A DNA stretch of 64,000 nucleotides from Pomphorhynchus laevis (GCA_012934845.2 WNNJ02001862.1:50427-114426); one strand, 5' to 3'; counted from the first letter of the stretch, positions 46,541 through 58,312 are shown. Made by a program: numbers and translations. The notes: generated by a model not told the origin, from the sequence alone.

Positions 46541-46937
46541 TGTGATGCAAGCAACTATATTAGCTTGTAAAATGTACACGCATGAAAAATTAATATTACA
46601 AGAGATTTCAAAATTGAAAAAAAGAGAAAAAAATAATGTTACAATATTAAGCTTTGTTCGCAATCTAATTTAGTAGTTACACAAGATCGTCTAATTCACG
46701 ACACTAAACAAATCCGCTAATAACCTAATTAACAAATCTAATAATCTAATAATAAAATCTAATAATCTAATAAACAAATCCGCTATTAATCAAATTTAGT
46801 AGTTACGCAAGATCGTCTAATTCACGACACTAAACAAATCCCAATCACCTTATTAATATTATAAAACAAATTCTCAAAGTGAACTTTTCCAACGTTGTGT
46901 TACTATCTGCAGGGATATTATCACCAGATAGTATTCC
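46541..46937. repeat. Spacer with a 55-bp direct repeat
   Basis: A phrase containing CAAGATCGTCTAATTCACGA occurs at about 46668-46724 and again at 46794-46842, separated by a short run of CTAATAATCTAATAA units. No gene. Confidence 0.6.
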
Positions 46938-47036
46938 GGATAATATCACGGATAATATCCCGGATAATATCACGGATAATATCACGGATAATATCCCGGA
47001 GAATATCCCGGATAATATCACCGGATAATATCACCT
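46938..47036 (+). repeat. 12-bp minisatellite, about eight units
   Basis: Units of the form GGATAATATCAC or GGATAATATCCC in tandem, the last two stretched to 13 by an extra C. It is followed by an inverted unit (TGATATTATCC). It begins within a non-repeat version of the same motif, which suggests origin by slippage. Confidence 0.85.
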
Positions 47037-47059
47037 GATATTATCCGCTCGGATAATAA

Positions 47060-50000
47060 TAATTTATTTAAGGTGGCAAATGCGTGCCAACTTCACGCTT
47101 ACATGATCACTAACAATAAATGGAAACAGCAAAAGTCTAAGACTAATTAGTTAATGGTTGAAATGGAATTGAATTTGGCGTTTGAAGCACGGCACTGATG
47201 TTGATTGGTGGATATGAATGGGTATATGATTCTATGCGAGAGAGGAGCAGCCACAATGAAGAAGCGGAAGCCAAAAGAGGTAGAGCAGTTAGGGACATGT
47301 AGAAGTAGGAAATTACGGGACCACAAGGAACAGTAAACAGGACGAGAATTGTCGAGAAAAGGAAGGTTGAGAAATGAAGGGGTATTAAAAGTTATAAGGC
47401 GAAAAGAAATGATAAGAAGACGAATTTAAACACGAGAATAAATGGTAGGCAAATCGAGAGAAGCAAGATGGTGTGATGTAATATCAAAACGACGATGACG
47501 GAGGAGAATTCGGACGGCTGCGTTGACGATGCGTTGTAGTAGAAGAAGAGTGGATTTGGGTGAGTTGAAAAAAGAATAAGACAATAATCGAGTCTAGAAA
47601 AAAGGAGAGAAGATATGAGAGTCATACTTGAAGGGAAATCAATCAATCTACGAATTTGGCGGAGGTTGCGGAGAATCAAGGTAGATGAGCGTACTTATCT
47701 CTAACGAAAAGTTTAAATTAAAGTCTGGTGTCGAAATGAAAGCCTAGGAAAACGAGATTATCAACGATAGGAAGAATTGTAGAATTTAATGATACGGAGG
47801 GAGATCTACGCAGAAGCGTTGAGAAAGGATCCACATTATTTTTGATTTATTAGGATTCAGAGAAAGACGAAGAGAAGAAATATGATTGAAAATTGAGGCA
47901 AGACTGTTGGAAGCATAAACACTAAGATAATGAAGACGATAAGCAGTTGCGTGAGCATAGATGAGAATGCCATCAGCATATTGCATAACATAGTAGTTAA
48001 ATGTATTAGGAATAGAAGACAAATCACTAAGAAGAGAGAAAAGCAAAGGGCCTAAAACGGAGCCTTGCGAAACACCGGACGGGATGGAAGAAGAATGGGG
48101 AAGAGAAAAGTTAGAACACACGCGAAAAGTACGGTTTGATAGATATGAAGAACACAAAGCCGCAGTGTGTAAGGAGAAGCCATAATCATAACGAAGATTA
48201 TGGAAAAGAATCGAGTGATCGACAATGTCGAAAGCAGATGATATATCAAGAGAAACTATGACACTACATAATTTTTGATTGCGCGAGATGAATAATTTGT
48301 TATAAACTTCAAGACAGACAATTTCAGTAGAGTGATTAGAGCGAAAAGCAGCTTGGAAGGGAGGGAACAAGTTGGATGACAGTAGATATGCATTAAGTTG
48401 CTTGAGAACAAGACGCTCAAAGAGTTTGGAGAGGGTTGGGAGAAGTGAGATAGAACGGTACGAAGATGGTAGTGAGGAGTCGAGAGATTGCTTTTTGATG
48501 AGAGGACGAACAGTGGCGCATTTCCAGATGGAAGGAAATGTACGGCTACGGATGGACGAGTTGAACAATGTGGTTAGGAAGGGTGATATAAAGGAGCAGA
48601 TATTTTTAAGCAAGTGAGTGTGAATTGTGTAAGAGGGAGAGGTTTTATTAGGTAATGATAGCAGAACCGAAGAAACTTCATCAGACAAAACCGGAAGAAG
48701 GTGGAATAGCTCTGGGAGGGAAGTATTTAAAGAGAAGATGAATCGAGTTGATTTTGCCAAAAGATAGTACGTTTAGTACGTATAAGAATAAGATGTGAAC
48801 GTTGAAGATAAAAATAGGAAGCACAGAAATTTAGAGTGAGTGAGTTTGGAGAACGTTTAAGAAAGCGATTAAACACCTGAAAAGAACGACGGAGTCGACG
48901 TTCAGAAAGACTACAGTCTGAATCGAACAAGGGAGCATGGCGCAAGCGCTGAGAACGTCGGAGTCTACTAGACAGAAATTTATTGAGGATCGACGGAAGT
49001 TTAGAATCAAACAGATTGCAGAGATCATTGGGAGAGAGATAGTTAAGAGAAAGAGAAACAAGTGAAGAATTGGGTAAGGCTGTGCAGTGAATAGGGATAT
49101 CGAGAAGTTTCCAGGGTCGACTTGTTGTGGATAATGGTGGAGGCTGAGAAGCAGGATGGGGAAGAGTAAGAGTGACAAGGAAATGATCGGACAAAGAAGG
49201 ATTAGTAATTGACAAATAGTTATAGTCATTGAAGCAGTTGGGGACATCAATGATGTTGAGAGCACCGCCAAGAATATGAGTGGGGCTTGTTAATTGTAAT
49301 TTATAGTTAAAATCGGAAAACTATTAGTTATGGTGATAGAGCCATAGTCAGCTGGCCGATCAAGACGAATGTTTAATTCACAGATAACAAAAGAAGGAGT
49401 ATAAGACAATGAACATTGAGAAAGATATGCAAGGTCGTTAAAGATCATACGTGAGGGTGCAGCTGAGTCTGGACAGTATACAATCACCAGTTCAAGATGG
49501 AAAGCAGTTGATGATCTGCATTAATTTTGCGTAAAGACATTGGGTGACGAGCAATGGCAACAATACCGCCATGGTTAGAAGCAGTAGATGTAGAAGAGAC
49601 AATACGATGGGCTGATTCAACTAGAGAACAACCAGAGCGACATAGACGACGAATAGCAAGATCGTCGGAGTCAGAGTGCCAGGATTCGGTAATGCAGAGA
49701 ATATCGATAGATAATTGATCGAAGATATCGAGAAGCATATCAGCTTTATGAAGAATGGATAGTGTTGAAAAGGCTAAGACGAAAAATATGCTCAGGGGCG
49801 AGATCGACTAGCAAAAAAGACAGTGCGAGAGACGGGACGTCATCGGATTTTTGGTTTGTGTGTAAAACGTCCATCTCAAAAAGGATGATAATCAATGAAA
49901 AATGATTATCATAGGAAGAATGGTTGAAAGGATAGACCTGAAAACAGATACATCATCATCGAGGCGACATTGAGGAGAAGCGGATTCGGGAAGCTTTAAG

Positions 50001-50130
50001 TTAGATATGATAATGCATCGATCGCGCGAAGGAAAACGATTACGTGGAAGTGGTGTATGGACATACCTGGTAGGAGTAGAGGCAGCAGAGCAGATAAACG
50101 TGGGAATGTCAGGTGTGCTAAGTGAAGATT
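47060..50130 (-). pseudogene. Family A LINE (jockey/CR1-like), copy A1
   Basis: Minus strand, 5' end near 50130 and 3' end near 47060, where the terminal GGCAAATGCGTGCC matches the 3' end of copy A3. ORF1 remains at 49930-50110 (RDRCIII, DDDVSVFRSIL). Endonuclease at 49290-49738 (LCITESWHSDSDDL, SNHGGIVAIARHP). The RT frame at 47786-48760 holds SLDISSAFDIVDH (A), SGVSQGSVLGPLL (B) and QYADGILIY (C). In motif C the second catalytic Asp is Gly, so the RT is dead even where the frame is open. A C-terminal piece with SRLDYC lies at 47392-47679. Part of ORF1 and of the endonuclease is lost. Confidence 0.8.
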
Positions 50131-50139
50131 TAAGATAGT

Positions 50140-51458
50140 TTGGACAGTTAATATATATGGTTATATATAACTATATATAGTCCATTAATACATTCGATGT
50201 GTTCATTTTTGTGCGGCGAAACAAATCAACTTGATAATAAAACGATTAGAGCAATTGGAAATGGCATCGCAGCATGATCGAATTTCTCAAATTTCTGACA
50301 AATCTACTGAGACAGTGAAGGAGCCGCAAACTGTATCGCAGCAAGATGAATTTTGTCAAGTTTATGATAAATCTACCAAGACAGTGACGGAGCCGCAAAT
50401 TGTTACAACTAATGTATATTCACTCCCCGACAGCCCACGTCCCGTCCTTCCCGTCTCGTCCTTCAATACCTTGCATCCATCAATCAAAATCACCTCCACC
50501 AACCTCCACTATCCTTCCACTCATAACCTTTCCTCACATCGCTTGCCACCCTCTTTATTATCATTATCCTCTATGTCTCCCGTCGTCAAACCAAATCCCT
50601 CCAAATCATCAACTGACAGCTCTTCTATCGTGATCTCACCTACTCACGTCAGTCGTCCTCCTTTACGGAAGCGCTTTGCTTCTCGCGATCGTTGCGTCAT
50701 TGTTACTAATATCACGCATTCTAAATCCTTATCTCCACAAGCACGTCTGGACCACGATGTTTCCGCCTTCAGATCAATCCTCTCGTCTATTGTTCCTTCG
50801 GATAAACCATCCTTTTTCAAGGACATTTCTCCTGTCGCATTCATCCGTCTAAATAAATCTTCTCAATCTAATCCTTCCCAGCCCCCTCTCCTAAAAATTG
50901 TTTTCAAGCATCGCTCTCACGCGTCTTCTGTCCTCTCTCAACGATTCAAACTCATGTCATCTTCAACCACTCGAATTTTCCCCGATCGCGCCCCTTCTGA
51001 AATCGCTCAAATCTCTTCAGCCCGCATCGAAAAACGCCGTCGCGAGGAAAACGGCGAAACATCACTCTCCATCCGAAACATAGACGGAAATTTTCAAGTT
51101 GTCCACACCCGTCCAAAAATTCGATGGCGCTCCATCTCTCCTATGTGTCTTCTCCACTAGACTCTTTCGCCACAGCACACGGTTTCCGCCTCGGTCTCCT
51201 CAACACTAGATCTATTCTCAATAAATCCGATCTTATCCTCAACGTATTCACCAAGCAATCCATCGATCTCTTCTGCCTCACCGAATCCTGGCACTCAGAT
51301 TCCGACGACCTTTCCATTCGCCGTCTGCTCTCTGCCGGTTGCTCCCTAGTCGAATCCGCCCGCCCCCTCAGCTCATGCCCTTCTAAATCCTCTAATCATG
51401 GCGGCATCGTCGCATTCGCGCGTCACCCAGCGTCTCTTCGCAAAATCAAGTCCTAATA
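50140..51458 (+). pseudogene. Family A LINE, copy A2 (5' half)
   Basis: Plus strand, head-to-head with A1. ORF1 runs from an ATG at 50261 to 51160 (about 299 residues): a Ser/Pro-rich N-terminal half, then a conserved core (RDRCVIVTNI, RLDHDVSAFRSIL, EKRRREENGE), resembling the nucleic-acid-binding ORF1 proteins of jockey/CR1 LINEs but with no zinc knuckle. The endonuclease frame (51124-51456) overlaps the ORF1 end by 37 bases in another frame, a known way to couple ORF2 translation. It holds LGLLNTRSILNKSDL and ESWHSDSDDL, and stops where element B begins, at about 51448. Both frames are open throughout, so this copy is less decayed than A1. Confidence 0.75.
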
Positions 51459-51472
51459 TTTTTTCCCAAGTC

Positions 51473-53858
51473 CTAATATTTTTTCACTCGTTCTATATCA
51501 CTGCTTTGAAAGCTATAATTAACTAAAGATTGAGCATTTCCGCCACAAACACGTAAATGTTTGCATTTTGATATATTGACAATCAACCTATTGAGCAGAG
51601 CCCAATTTTTGACTTCATCGATATCTCGTTGCAGTTTAACTATATCATTAGGTGAACGAATTGCCCGCCAGATTTTCAAATCGTCTGCATATAAAAGCAT
51701 CCGAGAATTAATAAATTCAGGGAGATCGTTGATGTAGAAACTAAATAACAATAGACCCAATACTGAACCTTGAGGCACCCCTATATTGCATGGCAGCGAA
51801 GAAGAGTCAAAATTATCTACATGCACACAATAACTACGATTGCTTAAAAACGATTCAATCCATCTAACAAGCAAAAATGGAATGTCAGTTTTCTCTAGTT
51901 TATTTAGGAGGAATCTATGGTCTACTCTGTCAAATGCCTTAGAGAAATCGAAGAATATGATGTCAGTAGCAATGGATACGGCTTTATTAGCTGACCAATC
52001 AAGATGGGCTGCGAGTAGATTAGTAACTGTCGAATAACCCTTACGGAAACCATGTTGCTCAGAAGCTATTACATTATTCTCACTATAAAACTTGACCATA
52101 TAACCATTATAATTCGCTCTAACATTCTACAACATAAGCAAGTAATACTTACTGGTCTGTAATTGTCTACTGAAGATCTATCACCCTTTTTGAAGATGGG
52201 GTGAATAATCGATTGTTTCCAATCTTTTGGAAGAGTCGTATCAATAATAGATTGTCGAAATATGTTACAAAGTGGTATATATATTGAGTCTGCTATTCGA
52301 CGAAGATATATCGAAGGTAACAAATCAGCACCTTTGCAGTTTGTCTCTTTAACACGATGCAGTTCAGCTAAAACTTTCTCAGGAGTTATCAAATTAGCTA
52401 TGTCTAAACTAGGATATGAAACACTAGCACCTCTTATCGTCTCACTGTTCTGGATAGGTTCAGAATACTCGTTTGTAGTCTCTTTGTCCAAGTAAAAATG
52501 CATTGAGAACATCTCAGCAAGATCGTCTTCAATAACGCTATCAAAATATTGGCCAATTGTTTTATTAGCGTTCCTACTACGATTCACATATAGAAAGAGA
52601 GCTTTGGGATCATGTCTACAACTATGAGCTAGACCATTTTCAAATAAATAGCGGTAATGTCGTTTTAAAGAATTGAAGAAATTTCTCGCCTGCTTATAAA
52701 CACCATATTCACAAAACCCACCTTTAAAGCATTTGAAACTGAAGTCACGAGCCTTCATCGCAGTAGCCAGTTCAGTATCAAACCAACGAGCGCTTTTCCG
52801 ACTAGTCTTATACTTCAAATGTGAGAATTTTACCATTAGAGAATAAAGCGTCACGCGAAAATGATTCCAGGCCTCGTCAACTCCGACAACAGCTGGATCA
52901 GGCCAACTTACTCTATGCAACTTTGATGTAATAGCATCATAGTTCGCCCGAAAGACATTAATCTGACGTTTGTACCGATCATGATGAAACACCCTCATTT
53001 GTCTATTTAGCAAAACTTTAACTACACAGTGATCAGACAAACCAACAGGAGAATCATATTGGATAATATTGATTAATTGACTGTTTGTCGATAGGCAAAG
53101 ATCAAGAAGGGAAGAACTACAACTTAAAAAGCGAGTATGTACATCAACAAATTGAGCAAGACCACAATTGGTAAAACACTCCATAAGGTCACAAGATTCA
53201 CTATCACAAGTAGGAAGAACCGTATTCGAAGTCCATTCAACATCTGGCATATTCAGATACCCTATTATCACAGTATCACAATCTCTTCGCGTATACAACT
53301 CTATCTTTTCAATGAGTTTCTTAGATATTGCCTTAGGAGCACGATACACAAGACCCAGTATGATGGGTGAGCTGTTATCAAACTTCACCTGACACCACAA
53401 ACTCTCAACTTTATCAATAGAGACTTACTCAAAATACGCACCTTAACTTCGTCTATCATAAAGAGAGCTACGCCACCACCCCTACCCCCTATCCGATCAC
53501 TACGGAACAAAGAATAGCCTGGGATGGATACCTCAGCATCGGATACATCACAATTAAGCCAAGATTCTGTAATACCAACTATAATTGGATTAACAGACTC
53601 GATCCTAAACTTTAGCTCATCGACTTTCTGTAACAAGCTCCGAACATTACAATAAAATATACTATGACTTTTACTCACACCAGTGCGAGTAGTAATATCA
53701 TCTCTAGCAATCTGACACACTTCAGATCCCAAATCAGCTAGACACTTATGTGCTATAAGACCTTGCCAAAACCCTCCACATTCACGAGAGGCGATACATC
53801 TAGTGGGGACCAACGGATTCGAATGCGTCGCCTCACTACTTGAAAATTTTGCACACAT
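51473..53858 (-). pseudogene. LINE B ORF2: endonuclease and reverse transcriptase
   Basis: Minus strand, CR1-like. Endonuclease: FYCNVRSLLQKVDEL, VGITESWLN, GGRGGGVALF (53385-53700), then LGLVYRAPKA, IGYLNMPDVEW and LSDHCVVK (53060-53400). The usual G-D-(F/L)-N reads GYLN, so a metal-binding Asp is lost. RT: FKKGDRSSVDNYRPVSI (52150), FFDFSKAFDRVDH (A, 51945), GVPQGSVLGLLLF (B), LLYADDLKIW (C, 51690) with both Asp present. Only two frame changes interrupt it, near 53390 and near 52080. It ends abruptly at 51473 shortly after motif C, in a position where family members carry about 250 more residues, so its 3' end is missing. Confidence 0.85.
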
Positions 53859-54761
53859 AGATTGCTCTCACCAAGTGCAACGCGAGATGCGAGTTCTTTC
53901 TTAGCTTGAGACAATTTCTCCCTTTGAAGAGCGTCAAGATCTTTCAAGAGACTAACATGGGATCCTTTTAAACGATATTAATTCCGAAGAATTAACCCAG
54001 CTTGCGACTGCTCCCTAAATACAGCCTTGAGTAAACGCGGCCTATTACTAAGTGTATCACGCTTACCCAGTCGAAATAATGCAACGAGTTTAACACGTTT
54101 GACAATATCCACATTGCAAGAACCAAGTACCTGCGTCAATATAAATCTCACACTCTGGACGTCCTCGTTAAGACGTACTTGTGCGTTCTCAAATAAAGAT
54201 TCTCTTACATTGGCCAGAATAACTGATCTACATCGATCAGCGGTGTGTTTCCTATTATTACCAATTTGTAACATCGGGTAAATGCACTGGAACATCCATG
54301 GCTACAGTCTCACCCTCTACAGCTAAATCTATATTCATTGGATTATTTGCAAGACTTGAGCAGGGATATATAGAGTTAAGACTTGAGGAGGGATATATAG
54401 AGTTAGAATAGCTTCCATCACTATGACTGGAATTTTCAACATTCTTAGTAGATTTGGAAATAAGAACTTCCTTACTTTGACCGGCACTTATGCTTTTTGG
54501 AATTGGTGGAGCTGATATGGGTCCAAGAGAATTACAACTCGACTGACCGACAACCAAGGGGGTAGATTCCGTCTTCAAATCATTTATCAAAGATGCGCAG
54601 CAGTACCCGCAGTAGAAAGATGCATTAGACAGAGCTGTTTTCTTTTCCCCGGGAACTGAAACACTTGTCCACACATGACAATCTTCACTTGAACACCGAA
54701 CCTGATAATCCACAAACTTGGCAGCATCACCTCGCTTTGTAGTCTTCCTCTGTTTGACCAT
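53753..54761 (-). pseudogene. LINE B ORF1: Cys-finger protein with RRM-like part
   Basis: Minus strand, start ATG at 54761. The N-terminus has a Cys-rich finger (RCSSEDC at about 23-29, FYCGYCC at about 50-56), reminiscent of the PHD-like fingers in CR1/L2-type ORF1 proteins. A Ser/Asn-rich linker follows. After a frame change near 54270 comes a region (SVILANVRESL, NEDVQSVRFIL, KRVKLVALFRLGK, LLKAVFREQSQAG) like the RNA-binding cores of other LINE ORF1 proteins, then a coiled tail (DLDALQREKLSQAKKELASR, shifted frame, 53753-53947) that reaches into the start of ORF2. It would coat the element RNA. Two or three frame changes. Confidence 0.7.
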
Positions 54762-55260
54762 TATATGAATGTATATTCAGACTTTATCAGAGTAAAGTAT
54801 CTTGTGTAGATTTCAATAAAAATTGTGTAGGTTCTTCTGGTATAGGTTTTTAGGTTTAGGTTCTTTTAATTTAAGTTCTTCTTTAGATTTTTATACGATA
54901 TTGTGTATACTTTGTATGACCTCTCTTTGCTCTCTCTTTGTAAGTATTTAGTAATCCAATGTAGCTAGTTAATCCAATTTAGTTAGTCTTGTATGAGCTG
55001 GACTTGTATGAGCTTGTAAAGCTGGACGATTGTAATTTGTGTGTATACTAATCTCTCAAACTTTTTTCTCTTGTATGAGCTGGACTTGTATGAGCTTGTA
55101 AAGCTGGACGATTGTAATTTGTGTGTATATTAATTGTAATTTGTGTAAGTTGTAATCAAGTTGTGCAATTTGTGTAAGTTGATGTAAGTTGTTGTAAGTT
55201 GTTGTAATCAATTATTATTACATACAAGACGTTAGCTGATAAGCTGTTTTGCCAGATAAA
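54762..55260 (-). repeat. LINE B 5' region with tandem repeats
   Basis: Upstream of the B ORF1 start. Two tandem units of about 70 bp, each with GTATGAGCTGGAC and GTAAAGCTGGACGATTG, lie at 54985-55055 and 55070-55137, followed by short GTAAGTTGTT runs to 55210. It is probably the element 5' UTR; the left boundary with genomic DNA is unclear. Confidence 0.55.
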
Positions 55261-55344
55261 AAAAGTTTACAAATTAATAAGGTAATCAGTAAATTGTTCG
55301 ATCAAGATCATTTAAACTAGCAAGATTCTAGATATCCGTGCAAG

Positions 55345-55501
55345 TGCCAGTGCCGATTCTTCATTTATGCGTACAGTCGCCTGAAGTACTTCATCAAAGA
55401 AGCAGCGACGACTTTCTCGGGCAACACATTCAACAGGATGAGCGAGCAATGTGACAGTCGAAAGTTGGCGTACCAAATGCAACTCCTTCTAGCAGCATAA
55501 A
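55345..55501 (+). other. Orphan 50-codon open segment
   Basis: One frame reads through KYFIKEAATTFSGNTFNRM and KLAYQMQLLLAA before a stop at about 55499. G+C is higher than in the flanks and codon choice looks protein-like, but I do not recognise the sequence. It lies between the 5' region of B and the start of A3, so it could be an old exon fragment or part of a transposon. Confidence 0.3.
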
Positions 55502-55559
55502 ATCAACACTTCATTAAACTCTAAGTCTCTCTGACATCATTTAACTCAATCTTTTCACG

Positions 55560-56865
55560 CTCCTCTTTGTCTTGCAACACTAATCCCCATGATTATTCGT
55601 CAAATCTTTAGACCAAAGTATTCCCGTTGCTCTCTCACAGCCCCGTTTCCATTACATTTCACTGTTACTCGCCTCGCTTCATTCTCCCGGAGCTCTTTCA
55701 TCTACTCCATATCTCACCTGCCAAAATCTCATCTGTTTTCATGTCCTTTCCCAACCAAACCACGCATGCCGATCCCCTGCATAACCCCCATACTTAAATT
55801 CATATGCCAATTGACATCTCATTTCTTCACCACTTTGTTTAACTCGTCCATCCGCAGTGGTATTTTACCTTCACAATGGATATCCGTCATCGTTCGTCTT
55901 CTCCTTAAGAAACAATCACTCGACCCCTTACTTCCTTCTAGCTATCGCCCGATTTATTTATTCCTTACTCTTTCTAAGCTCTTAGAACGCTTTATCTTTA
56001 TACAGATCAACATTTATATCTATTCATCCAATCTCTACACTCCTTTCCAATTCGCTTTCCGCTCTAATCACTCAAAAGAAATCGCGTACATGAAAGTTTA
56101 CAACGACTTACACATTTCTAGTAACAAGGCTCTATATAGTGTTCTAATCTCACTCGACTTCTCATCCGGCTTCGACATCGTCGACCACTCCATCCTCCTG
56201 TCTCGCCTTCATTATGCTTACGACTTTTATTCCTCCTCTGTAGCGTGGTTTGCCTAATATCTATCCGACCGTTATTTTGGCGTCTATTCAAATTCATCAT
56301 CCTCTCCTCCCATCTCTTCTCTAAAATCGGTTCTCTTCTCTAAAATCGACTACTGCCTCAGCCTTTTCGCAAATTCTCCAAAATCCATCATCCTACCCTT
56401 ACAACGCATCATCAAATCCGTAGTTCGAGTGCTCCTCCATCTCCGTCGCTTTGACCACATATCCACATATCTTGTCTAACTCTCATGGCCCACCATCCGC
56501 ATACAACTCCGCCTTTTTCACGCAACTTTTCGTCTCATTGCTGCCGTCTCCCCTTCGTTTATCAACCTCCCTTTCTTAAACGACATTCGCACCACCTCTC
56601 TATTACTGCGTTCCCGTAATTCCCTCTTACTCCACGTTCTTAATTACTCCAACAACTACAGTCTCCGATCCTTCCTCGTCGCCGCTCCACTCGCATGGAA
56701 TCAGCTTCTTCTCGACGTCCGCCGCGCTTCCTTCTTCATCACATTCAAATACCTCCTTCGTTCTCACCTCGACACATGATTTAGATTGTTGTTTATTTGT
56801 TTTATCTTCGTGGTTATGTAAGTGTGGGCCGGCACGCATTTGCCACGTAAAAATCGATCTTCTTT
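55560..56865 (+). pseudogene. Family A LINE, copy A3 (3' half)
   Basis: Plus strand. The frame at 55589-56257 holds TLFNSSIRSG, LKKQSLDPLLPSSYRP and SLDFSSGFDIVDHSI (RT motif A). An internal deletion of roughly 0.6 kb then removes motifs B and C: the text jumps from YFGVYSN to KIDYCLSLF near 56340. The C-terminus (56350-56778) is well kept, with SRNSLLLHVLNYSNN, APLAWNQLLLDVRRA and a stop after RSHLDT, followed by a 3' end containing GGCACGCATTTGCCAC as in A1. The first 30 residues of the long frame are probably not native. Confidence 0.75.
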
Positions 56866-57050
56866 TTATAGTTTATCTATTATGGAATATATACGGCCAA
56901 GCAAAAACCTATTTCAGTAAATTTTAAAAAACCGCAGAAAATGAACATATTATTAAGTTAATCTATCAATTGACGGATTAACTCTCTAATATAAAATTAA
57001 AGAGATTAAGTCTCGAATAAAATTTAAGAGATTACAGGCAAAACATATGT
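56866..57050. other. Spacer between LINE A3 and LIPT2
   Basis: 185 bp of AT-rich DNA that should contain the LIPT2 3' UTR on the minus strand. No minus-strand AATAAA was noticed. Confidence 0.4.
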
Positions 57051-57704
57051 TCACTTTACTATTTCAAAATTAAGTTCAGTTTGCAAGTGACTTAAAAAAC
57101 AAATCTGAATGTCTTTAGGCTCAATCAGATACTTCATTTCAGTTGACAACGAAGATATTCTGTTAGAATTTAAACCGCACGGTTCAATATGTTTGAACCA
57201 GCTGAGATCGTTGCTGCAATTAATGGCGATACCATGCTTGCTGTAATGCTGCGAATATCGAAGGCCAATTGCAGCAAGTTTGCGTTCTCGGTCGTTTGTC
57301 CATAAACCAACAGTATCTGCATTGCTTGTGTTTATAAATGTGTCGATACTAAACATGTCTGTAATGGTCATTGACGCAGCTTTAAGGATTTTGTGTATAA
57401 ATGTTTTTACGCTAGGCCGTACATCGCAGATAAAATAAGCAATCAGTTGTCCTGGACTGTGTACTGTGGCTAGCCCACCTCTATCTGTCTGTATCGCTGA
57501 TGCAGGCAATGAAGTATCGGCAATGTTGATTTGCTGTCGATTGCCAAATGTATAAACGGGATAATGCTCACAAAGTAAGATAGTGTCCATATAACCTTTA
57601 CACTTATGAACGACTAATTTGTTGAACAAATTATTTTGTACTTGGATGCAATACGCATATTGTTTCAGTCCAAGTTCAATTAACTTGATTTTCTTTGCGT
57701 TCAT
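57051..57704 (-). CDS. LIPT2: Lipoyl(octanoyl) transferase LIPT2/LipB
   Basis: The enzyme moves octanoyl from acyl-carrier protein to a lipoyl domain (in animals GCSH), the first step of mitochondrial lipoate synthesis. The protein has 217 residues, usual for the family, from ATG 57704. Residues 75-87 read RGGLATVHSPGQL, the acyl-binding RGG-x-x-T-x-H-x-P-G-Q-L motif, with Ser83 where most members have Gly. The catalytic pair is present: Lys142 in ERKLAAIG and Cys176 in EPCGLNS, with the HG of KHGIAINCSNDLSWF. CEHYPVYTFG (45-54) matches the E-H-x-P-V-(Y/F)-T-x-G motif. One intact exon with no frame damage. A mitochondrial presequence is not evident. Neighbours are transposons, so context says nothing about regulation. 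Confidence 0.95.
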   Translation of the reverse strand: MNAKKIKLIELGLKQYAYCIQVQNNLFNKLVVHKCKGYMDTILLCEHYPVYTFGNRQQINIADTSLPASAIQTDRGGLATVHSPGQLIAYFICDVRPSVKTFIHKILKAASMTITDMFSIDTFINTSNADTVGLWTNDRERKLAAIGLRYSQHYSKHGIAINCSNDLSWFKHIEPCGLNSNRISSLSTEMKYLIEPKDIQICFLSHLQTELNFEIVK

Positions 57705-57960
57705 ATTTAAAGTTTCTTAAAAAGTTTAATCGTTATTCTAAATTACTTTTGCGAGCAGATTTTATCCACATTCAGAAATCTAACGAAATCTATTCGTTAA
57801 GCAAACGTTTTGTTTGATTTATAAATAACAATGCATGCTCAGAATTAGAATATATACTTATGTATATATTCTATATATACTTATATACTTATGATTGTAA
57901 TAATTTTACAATATGCATCTATATTTTGTACAATTTAGTGTACCTTATTATAATAAATAG
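57705..57960. other. LIPT2 upstream spacer
   Basis: AT-rich, with a short tandem of ATATACTTAT units at 57850-57890. It should hold the minus-strand promoter of LIPT2; no core element stands out. Confidence 0.35.
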
Positions 57961-58312
57961 TATATTATTTATTATCCATAAAAAGTTTTCGCTTAAGAGT
58001 TTAAATTTATTCTTTATATTATTGTGTTGATTTATATATTTTACTATTTTCTGCTTGATGTTATTTCTAAAGCACGTATCCATTTTAAAATAAAATGTGT
58101 TTAAATTATTAAAAAATAATAAATTATTTAAATGACTTAAAAATATATTGTAATGTATTAGTATTTTGTGGGGTAATCGAAATTAATACCGATATAATAA
58201 ACTTGTAAAAATAATGCTAAATACAAATTTAATAATAAAAAATTGATTAATAATTAAAAATAAATAACTGTTAAAAAATATTTTGTTGAATTTATATCAA
58301 GTTAAAATTTAA
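57961..58312 (-). repeat. PLE-type thumb and tail fragments
   Basis: 57962-58070 matches the end of the RT thumb and the stop region of copy 3 (30189-30300). 58200-58312 resembles the AT-rich body of the tail family in minus orientation. No open frame of note. Confidence 0.55.
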
